A program made the position numbers and the translations under genes. Below are positions 1 to 4,068 of a stretch of DNA of 5,802 bases, piece by piece. The stretch is from Candidatus Levyibacteriota bacterium (GTDB lineage Bacteria > Patescibacteriota > Microgenomatia > Levybacterales > UBA12049). Under the pieces are notes generated by a model. That model searched no databases. It was not told the origin of the DNA and saw only the letters and a program-made list of their open reading frames with translations. Location: the NCBI GenBank assembly GCA_023245515.1, contig JAHFKE010000072.1, positions 1 through 5,802 on the forward strand, in the 5' to 3' direction. Position 1 is the first letter of the stretch; every line of letters starts with the position of its first letter.

Positions 1-2
1 GG

Positions 3-20
3 CTTGGCGGTCCAAGGAGA
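3..20 (+). promoter_or_regulatory. Hairpin overlapping the IS200 tnpA ribosome binding site
   Basis: CTTGG (3-7) can pair with CCAAG (12-16) across a CGGT loop. The right arm overlaps the Shine-Dalgarno sequence AAGGAGA (14-20), which sits four bases before the ATG at 25. IS200 is known to limit tnpA translation with a stem-loop that hides its ribosome binding site, so this is plausibly the same device. The stem is only five base pairs, and upstream bases outside the window may extend it. Confidence 0.4.
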
Positions 21-24
21 AAAG

Positions 25-185
25 ATGTCCGAATTTCAAAGTTTGTCCCATTCTAAGTGGGACTGCAAGTATCATCTCGTCTTTGTTCCTAAGTTTAGAA
101 AAAAACTTCTGTATGGCAAGTTCGAGAGTTCTTAATCCCTAAATTTCGAGAACTTGCTTTGCAGAAAAACTGTAAGATTATCAAG
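25..185 (+). pseudogene. tnpA: IS200/IS605 TnpA (Y1 transposase), frameshifted N-terminal fragment
   Basis: From ATG 25 the frame reads 36 codons to a TAA at 133-135. Residues 9-27 (HSKWDCKYHLVFVPKFRKK) are the signature N-terminus of IS200-type Y1 transposases. After codon 32 (AAG, 118-120) the family-like sequence continues in another frame from 120 on, as VREFLIPKFRELALQKNC followed by KIIK, and ends at 185. Loss of one base (probably a G) between 120 and 121 explains this exactly. Only about 54 of the roughly 140-150 codons usual for the family remain. The HUH metal site and catalytic tyrosine are missing, so no active enzyme can be made. The start is well supported by AAGGAGA at 14-20. 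The frameshift could be a sequencing error, but the truncation at 185 would still inactivate the gene. Confidence 0.75.
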
Positions 186-236
186 TGTTGACGCTATCGT
201 AAAATCATCTGAATTTGCTATTCAAAAGTGCACCCC
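186..236. repeat. IS21 terminal inverted repeat, istB-proximal end
   Basis: Read inward from 186, this aligns without gaps to the reverse complement of 3192-3242. The first 24 positions match at 19, and the 51-base alignment matches at about 33. Shared blocks at identical offsets include GACGCTA near the tip, TGCTA (216-220) and TGCAC (229-233). The TGTTGAC tip and the inner CAAAAGTGCACCCC block resemble other IS21-family ends from general knowledge. Spaced internal blocks suit the multiple transposase binding sites found in IS21 ends. Confidence 0.75.
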
Positions 237-262
237 TGAGAGGGAACACAAGCACCTGCCGT

Positions 263-1030
263 TTACTCTGCGACAAGTTCCTTCTTAGATCGGCCCTTAC
301 GTTCCTTCGATTCTTTACGTCGATAGGAGTCGGCTTCGATTGAAAGTACTTCTGCACGATGCGTTAGCCGGTCGAGTAATGCTACTATGCAAGCAGCGCC
401 TGGAAAAATGTTAGTCCAGTCCTTAAAAGCGACGTTGGTCGTTATGATGGTGCTAGACTTTTCATGTCGTCGGGTGATGACTTGGAATAGAAGATCTGCT
501 GCCAGGTTGGTGTACGAGAGATAGCCTATTTCATCTATAACCAGTACTTTGGGACGTATATAGCGCGCAAGTCTGAGCTTCAGTAAGCGAGGAGATTCTT
601 GGCGCTCAAGATCCGACAACATTTCAGATGCTTCGGTAAACATGGCTGTATGTCCACTCAGAGCTGCTTGGTATGCAAGGTTTTTAGCAATCATGGTTTT
701 ACCTACTCCGGATGAACCAAAGATGATGACATTGATAGGCTCATTGACAAATTTTGCAGTCATCAATTCTTCAATTGCAGTACGATCTATCTTCTTTGGC
801 CAGGCCCAATCAAAGTCGCACAGTGGACGGTAGCGCCCAAGAGCAGCTGCCTTCACTCTTCGCATAACACCTAGGTTCAGACGCTCTCCGTGTTCAAGAC
901 GTGCTATAAGCTCGACAATTTCAAATGGCGAAAGCTTTTTCTTTGTTAATTGTGCACAGAAGTCTGCACTGTTTTTTGCGAGGTAGTTGAAGCCTAAATT
1001 CATAAGTTTTGTTTCAAGTTCATTCATCAT
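263..1030 (-). CDS. istB: IS21 helper ATPase IstB
   Basis: IstB is the AAA+ ATPase that partners IstA in IS21 transposition. It binds target DNA and activates the transposase. The protein has 255 residues, the normal length. Walker A is GSSGVGKT at residues 105-112, and Walker B is VLVIDEIGY with D166 and E167. A sensor-type TTN lies at 197-199, and LLDRLTHRA (218-226) holds the likely arginine fingers. An IstB-like N-terminal helical region precedes the ATPase core, and the tail is Lys/Arg-rich. The start at 1030 (ATG ATG) lies 8 nt after the istA stop. Its Shine-Dalgarno AAGGA overlaps the istA TAA (TTTTAAGGA), which points to translational coupling. The second ATG at 1027 is also possible. 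All catalytic motifs are present, so it looks functional. Confidence 0.95.
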   Translation of the reverse strand: MMNELETKLMNLGFNYLAKNSADFCAQLTKKKLSPFEIVELIARLEHGERLNLGVMRRVKAAALGRYRPLCDFDWAWPKKIDRTAIEELMTAKFVNEPINVIIFGSSGVGKTMIAKNLAYQAALSGHTAMFTEASEMLSDLERQESPRLLKLRLARYIRPKVLVIDEIGYLSYTNLAADLLFQVITRRHEKSSTIITTNVAFKDWTNIFPGAACIVALLDRLTHRAEVLSIEADSYRRKESKERKGRSKKELVAE

Positions 1031-1038
1031 GTGTATCC

Positions 1039-2517
1039 TTAAAATATTTCATCATACGTAGCCGTATCATGAGGCCTAACCTCAAGATTGGCGCCAGGAA
1101 GGTGTTCTGGAAGTTCTATGGGAAGACGAACACGACTCTCTTTGTCTTTTCGTGATATCTGCTCACAGGCATTTGCAATGTAGTTCATCTCAGCGTAGTC
1201 ACGCGATACAGCTTGAGCAATAGCTTCGCTTACAACTTTAGAGTTGTAAGTTCGCATTAAGTCAAAGAATTTTGCAGTAGCAGAGCCTAGCGATCCCCCT
1301 CGTTCTGCCATTAGGCTAAAGAAGGCAGAGGCTTCTGGAAACAGTTTAGTAAAGTAAGCCCGAGCTGCAACAGTCTCTGCTCCAGGACGACTTTCTATGA
1401 GACGAGCAAAGTGCTGCTGAGTAATTACTTTTTCTCCACAACTGTAAGTCCTTTTATGCTGAGCAATTAGAGACCCTTGGTCACTTATGAAGACCTCTTG
1501 AAAAGTAGCGCTTAAGCTGAGAGTCTTTCCTGTGCACTCAAAAGGAATCGAGTAATCATTCTTATCAAATCGAATGAATGGAATTTTTCCCGAACGTACA
1601 GGCCGTTCTTGCCGAACTGAAAAAGGCTGTTTACTCAGGTGGATAAGAGTTTGCTGTTCCTTTGCAAAAACATCACACACACGTTGCTGTCTATCATCTG
1701 GCCAAGACCTCATAGACGCAACGTTTTCACACCAATCTGCAAGTGCAGTATTTAAATGATCTATTGTTGAAAAACTACGACCGACAAAAAAACTTTCACG
1801 GATATAACGAACACTACGCTCAACTCGACCTTTTTCATGGCCTGAGTAAGGATTACATGCCGAAGGTTTGAAAGCATAATAGGCCGCTAGTTCAAGGAGC
1901 TGTCCATTAAATCTAACAGTTTGGCCATAACGCTCTGCGACGGCAGCCTTCAGGTTGTCGTAGCGAATTTGTCTGGGGACACCACAAAAGTAGCTAAAAG
2001 CCTCAACATGACCAGCAAGAAAACTGTCCAAAGTTTGATCGAAGAAGTACTTTGCAAAGAGCTTACGTGAATACGAGAGCACCATAACAAAGCAAGATAG
2101 TTTTCTTTGCGCTCTCCCTACCTTCATTGTTCCAAAGTGAGCCCAGTCAACTTGAGCTTCATCTCCAGGAAATGCAGTGATAGGCAAGAAGGCCTTTTTA
2201 GGGCGTCCACCACGGAGAAGTTGAACACGTCGCCTAACTGACTGTGCGCAACCTGTGTAAGCTCGATCTTTTAACATGCGCCACAGTGTACTTGCTTTGA
2301 TTTGTGGATACTCTTCGATTTTTTGGGTTATAAAATTAGCGTAAACATCAAGTTGTGATTTTTTAATCCGGTGTACAATCGGAGCTTTACCATCCATATC
2401 CAATACCCTTTGGACTGTGTGATGGTGTACACCGACAATTTTTGCAGTCTTAGTAATGCTGAAATGCTCGCTTCTAACCAAGCGGCAGATCTCAGCTCGT
2501 GTCTCCTGAGTAATCAT
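1039..2517 (-). CDS. istA: IS21 DDE transposase IstA
   Basis: IstA cuts the element ends and joins them to target DNA, working with IstB. From the chosen ATG at 2517 it has 492 residues. An N-terminal helix-turn-helix lies at about 20-39 (TKTAKIVGVHHHTVQRVL). The DDE core shows D124 in QVDWAHFG, D187 in RYDNLKAAV and E233 in KGRVERSVR. A C-terminal beta-rich region (about 305-360, IPFIRFDKNDYSIPFE) is typical of IstA. The frame stays open back to an ATG at 2691. However, MITQETRAEICRL matches the usual IstA N-terminus, and AGGAC lies about 8 nt before the ATG at 2517, so I use that start. The first 26 bases overlap the end of the accessory gene. The stop is followed after 8 nt by istB. No inactivating change is visible. 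Confidence 0.92.
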   Translation of the reverse strand: MITQETRAEICRLVRSEHFSITKTAKIVGVHHHTVQRVLDMDGKAPIVHRIKKSQLDVYANFITQKIEEYPQIKASTLWRMLKDRAYTGCAQSVRRRVQLLRGGRPKKAFLPITAFPGDEAQVDWAHFGTMKVGRAQRKLSCFVMVLSYSRKLFAKYFFDQTLDSFLAGHVEAFSYFCGVPRQIRYDNLKAAVAERYGQTVRFNGQLLELAAYYAFKPSACNPYSGHEKGRVERSVRYIRESFFVGRSFSTIDHLNTALADWCENVASMRSWPDDRQQRVCDVFAKEQQTLIHLSKQPFSVRQERPVRSGKIPFIRFDKNDYSIPFECTGKTLSLSATFQEVFISDQGSLIAQHKRTYSCGEKVITQQHFARLIESRPGAETVAARAYFTKLFPEASAFFSLMAERGGSLGSATAKFFDLMRTYNSKVVSEAIAQAVSRDYAEMNYIANACEQISRKDKESRVRLPIELPEHLPGANLEVRPHDTATYDEIF

Positions 2518-2977
2518 AGAATAAAGTCCTAAAATTAAAGTGAATATCTTCTCCATAGCTTCGTGGGTAGAGTCTGCCATTAATGGTAGCGTCGATGGGA
2601 CGTTTGCAAAAATGACACCTCCCCACTGACTCCTTGGTGGAGAAAGGGTTTGAAGGATCATGCTTCGCACCTTCTGCGATGGTCGAGTCATGTGGAACTA
2701 ACGAAGGTATTGAAATTGCAGAAGAGTGATAGATCTCGGAATCGTCATGGCGTCTTTTTTTTTGACGGTAGCGACGTTGAGAGGCAGCGTGTGAGGCTTG
2801 CCCTGCCTTGGTTTGGCGATATCGTTTGCTGGCTCTGGAGCAAGAGAGGCGACGAGCTTTGACTGAGCAGCTAGCTCCACAGTACCAGTGCCCACGGTCG
2901 CAGCTTTGGCATACAATGAAGGTGAGTTTACATATCGAGCAGCGACGCTGCATCCCCAGTAAGTATTGGTTAGACAA
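2492..2977 (-). CDS. IS21 accessory protein, Cys-rich zinc-finger-like with basic region (function unknown)
   Basis: This 161-codon ORF is the first gene of the IS21 transcription unit and overlaps istA by 26 bp. Seen directly: an N-terminal cysteine set C13-x2-C16, C23-x2-C26, C33-x3-C37 in the context CDRGHWYCGASC. A strongly basic segment follows at about 41-77 with two RYRQ units (52-55, 69-72). A low-complexity stretch comes next, then a second CxxC (RCHFCKRP, C121/C124). Paired cysteines suggest zinc binding, and the Arg/Lys-rich part suggests nucleic-acid binding. From memory, small proteins of this Cys-then-Arg pattern occur beside IS21 istA genes in several proteobacteria, which supports a real gene. 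I know of no assigned role. The start is TTG at 2977, the first in-frame start after a TGA at 2990-2992. ATG 2953 is an alternative. Neither has a strong Shine-Dalgarno site. An A9 tract (2755-2763) lies in the basic region. Confidence 0.7.
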   Translation of the reverse strand: MSNQYLLGMQRRCSICKLTFIVCQSCDRGHWYCGASCSVKARRLSCSRASKRYRQTKAGQASHAASQRRYRQKKRRHDDSEIYHSSAISIPSLVPHDSTIAEGAKHDPSNPFSTKESVGRCHFCKRPIDATINGRLYPRSYGEDIHFNFRTLFYDYSGDTS

Positions 2978-3191
2978 GGTAAAAATATCTCAGGGCTAGA
3001 CAAAGTTAAACAGGCCCCGTAGACATCCAGACAGACTTTGGACCTCAGGGCTCTGAAGTTGGTATCCCTGCTAGCAGCCTCGACTGGAATCAAAGACTAC
3101 TAGCGGATACCTTCCAACCCCCGATTCATCTCTCAATGACAGCATCCTTCACAACTTAAATTTTATACGTGGTTGTTCTCCGCCAATGCTA
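2978..3191 (-). promoter_or_regulatory. Leader region of the IS21 transcription unit
   Basis: This is the non-coding stretch between the accessory-gene start and the right terminal repeat; I see no gene in it. It should hold the leftward promoter. A minus-strand TATAAA lies at 3167-3162, but no convincing -35 box sits at the usual distance, so the promoter is only tentative. It contains a large imperfect hairpin (3061-3111). It also has two copies of AGCCCTGAG on the transcribed strand (at 3052-3044 and 2997-2989), the second ending 11 nt before the TTG start. Confidence 0.4.
3061..3111 (-). repeat. Imperfect inverted repeat in the IS21 leader
   Basis: GGTATCC-CT-GCTAG (3061-3074) pairs with CTAGCGGATACC (3100-3111): twelve base pairs with a two-base bulge and a 25-base loop. 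The left arm also contains a perfect 10-bp palindrome, CTGCTAGCAG, at 3068-3077. No T-run follows on either strand, so it is not a standard intrinsic terminator. A leader RNA structure or a binding site for IstA or the accessory protein are possible roles. Confidence 0.5.
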
Positions 3192-3242
3192 GATGTGCAT
3201 TCGGCTTTAGCATTTTTGGAGGTTCTTACGTTAGCGTCGACA
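3192..3242. repeat. IS21 terminal inverted repeat, accessory/istA-proximal end
   Basis: This is the partner of the repeat at 186-236. Its outer tip is TAGCGTCGACA ending at 3242. A nested inverted repeat, AATGCTA (3185-3191) against TAGCATT (3208-3214), straddles its inner edge and may be part of a transposase binding array. The next base, 3243, begins DNA belonging to the IS66 element or its flank. Confidence 0.72.
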
Positions 3243-3246
3243 GTCA

Positions 3247-3267
3247 TAGTTGGATTATCACCAACTA
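3247..3267 (+). promoter_or_regulatory. Perfect hairpin just upstream of IS66 tnpA
   Basis: TAGTTGG (3247-3253) and CCAACTA (3261-3267) form a perfect 7-bp stem with a 7-base loop. It ends directly against the Shine-Dalgarno sequence GAGAGG (3268-3273) of tnpA. It contains a TTG (3250) that is a possible but less likely upstream start. The structure could influence translation of tnpA from transcripts reading out of IS21. Confidence 0.5.
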
Positions 3268-3279
3268 GAGAGGTTAGCG

Positions 3280-3651
3280 ATGGATAACGTGTCTTTAAAA
3301 AAGAAACTTAGCTCGTATGTAACCGACAAGGGATACTTAAAGAATGTGAGTGAAGATGTCTTGTATGAAGTGTTGATTGCCTGGGAGAATTGGACAGGTG
3401 CAAGCAAAGAGTTCTATCGATCACTTGGCTTTAGCCAACGCCAGATGGCGTCAATTATAGGCAAAGCTAAGAAGCTCAAAAGAGATGGCCACTATGGGGA
3501 AGGCGAATTTAAACAGCTTAGCCTCGAAGGGTCTACAGACCTTATGACTGGGGGTCTTGGTTCGCCAATCGAACTAGTCTGGACTAACGGTAGGGTCATA
3601 CGTTTTGCTCAGGTCGACCATCTCGTTGAATTTTTAAAGAAGTCCGCATGA
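3280..3651 (+). CDS. tnpA: IS66 accessory protein TnpA
   Basis: TnpA is one of two small proteins needed with TnpC for IS66 transposition; its exact action is unclear, and DNA binding is usually proposed. From ATG 3280 it has 123 residues, normal for the family. A helical, probably helix-turn-helix segment lies at about 35-66 (FYRSLGFSQRQMASIIGKAK). A C-terminal block at about 97-121 (IELVWTNGRVIRF ... VDHLVEFLKK) is characteristic of IS66 TnpA. The start is supported by GAGAGG six bases upstream. A TTG at 3250 would add ten residues but lies inside a hairpin and lacks a Shine-Dalgarno site. The stop TGA overlaps the tnpB ATG (ATGA at 3648-3651), so the two are translationally coupled. No defect is visible. 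Confidence 0.85.
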   Translation: MDNVSLKKKLSSYVTDKGYLKNVSEDVLYEVLIAWENWTGASKEFYRSLGFSQRQMASIIGKAKKLKRDGHYGEGEFKQLSLEGSTDLMTGGLGSPIELVWTNGRVIRFAQVDHLVEFLKKSA

Positions 3652-4016
3652 TTGGCCTGAACAGAAGAACAAGCATATATGTTGCAAAGGAACCAACTGA
3701 CATGAGGGCTTCGTTTGATAGCCTATTTTTAAGGGTGAGAAATATCTTAAATCAAGACCCCTTCTCTGGGCACCTGTTTGTCTTTCTTAACCGTAGCCGA
3801 ACGACTTGCAAATGTTTGCTTTATGATGGAACTGGTCTTGTGATTATCGCAAAACGCCTAGAAAAGGGGCTCTTTGTTAGAATCAATCCTTACTATAATA
3901 AAGAAATTATTCTAACCCAGGCGGAATTCAGTCTTTTTCTGGAGGGAGCCAATCTAAACAAACGATTTATAGAAAGCCCTTTAGAACAAAAAAAATATGT
4001 TAGCTCACATGCCTAA
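3648..4016 (+). CDS. tnpB: IS66 accessory protein TnpB (Orf2 type)
   Basis: This is the highly conserved IS66 Orf2 protein, unrelated to the RNA-guided TnpB of IS605. The 122 residues contain family blocks in order: IYVAKEPTDMRASFDSL (about 10-26), the hallmark DPFSGHLFVFLNRSR (about 36-50), a LLYDGTGLVI strand (about 57-66), KRLEKGLF (about 69-76), and a C-terminal LTQAEFSLFLEG. Length is normal. The ATG overlaps the tnpA stop. An A8 run (3988-3995) lies seven codons before the stop. Loss of one A would extend the frame to a TGA overlapping the tnpC start. The gene looks intact and acts with TnpA and TnpC. Confidence 0.93.
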   Translation: MIGLNRRTSIYVAKEPTDMRASFDSLFLRVRNILNQDPFSGHLFVFLNRSRTTCKCLLYDGTGLVIIAKRLEKGLFVRINPYYNKEIILTQAEFSLFLEGANLNKRFIESPLEQKKYVSSHA

Positions 4017-4068
4017 TAGCGTCTTCTTAAGTATAATTCATGAGAGCTGTGCCATCTTCCCAGAATGA
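4009..4068 (+). CDS. Possible small ORF linking tnpB to tnpC
   Basis: An ATG at 4009 lies just before the tnpB stop (4014-4016). It opens a 19-codon frame (MPNSVFLSIIHESCAIFPE) ending in TGA 4066-4068, which overlaps the tnpC ATG as ATGA. An in-frame ATG at 3997 would give 23 codons. tnpC has no Shine-Dalgarno sequence in the 20 bases before its start. A leader peptide that passes ribosomes from tnpB to tnpC would solve that. The peptide has no recognised family and may have no function of its own. Such an ORF could also arise by chance. Confidence 0.35.
   Translation: MPNSVFLSIIHESCAIFPE

Larger units (their letters stand above)
1..185 (+). mobile_element. IS200/IS605-family element, left-part remnant
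   Basis: This stretch holds the leader and the first third or so of an IS200-type tnpA, then stops exactly where the IS21 terminal repeat begins at 186. The rest of the element, including the HUH motif, the catalytic tyrosine and the right end, is absent from the window. The true left end lies at or before base 1. The assignment rests on the encoded N-terminus, which has the characteristic order of an IS200 TnpA (HSKWDCKYHLVFVPKFRKK). The element cannot be active here. Confidence 0.75.
186..3242 (-). mobile_element. IS21-family insertion sequence with an extra accessory gene
   Basis: The element is bounded by imperfect inverted repeats that start TGT at 186 and end ACA at 3242. On the minus strand it carries, in order, a leader, a Cys/Arg-rich accessory gene, istA and istB. 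That order and the tight istA-istB coupling are typical of IS21. At about 3057 bp it is longer than the usual 2-2.6 kb, mostly because of the accessory gene and leader (2518-3242). All genes are open, so it may still be mobile. I see no 4-8 bp target duplication: the left flank ends TCAAG and the right flank begins GTCAT. The two flanks belong to different elements. Confidence 0.85.

Noticed and set aside
199..211. Similarity between GTAAAATCATC in the IS21 repeat and GTAAATCATC at the IS66 right end
   Set aside because: The match is short, needs a gap and does not continue on either side. The IS21 sequence is already explained by its own repeat partner at 3192-3242.
188..216. TTGACG at the IS21 tip as an inward promoter
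   Set aside because: At 17-base spacing the downstream hexamer is GAATTT, a poor -10, and it would read antisense to istB.
232..243. Terminator after istB (CCCCTGAGAGGG)
   Set aside because: The stem is only about four base pairs and the following T-run is short and displaced. The block is better explained as part of the IS21 inner end.
642..833. Plus-strand ORF opposite istB
   Set aside because: It lies opposite the Walker A region of a clear istB; composition and content look like a shadow.
1574..1759. Plus-strand ORF opposite istA
   Set aside because: Antisense to well-conserved istA sequence, with no domain of its own.
2518..2691. 58-codon N-terminal extension of istA from ATG 2691
   Set aside because: It overlaps the accessory gene fully and does not look like an IstA N-terminus. 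The ATG at 2517 has a Shine-Dalgarno-like AGGAC and a family-typical start.
2650..2999. Plus-strand ORFs opposite the accessory gene (2650-2862 and 2808-2999)
   Set aside because: Antisense shadows with no motif and no supported ribosome binding site.
2698..3093. 131-codon minus-strand ORF overlapping the accessory gene
   Set aside because: It is in a different frame, has no recognisable domain and runs through the leader hairpin. The overlapping frame has the structured cysteine pattern. Its last 18 codons matter only as a possible slippage product.
4032..4037. TATAAT upstream of tnpC as a promoter
   Set aside because: It is a perfect -10 hexamer, but there is no -35-like sequence at 16-18 bases and no extended -10 TG, so it is not supported on its own.
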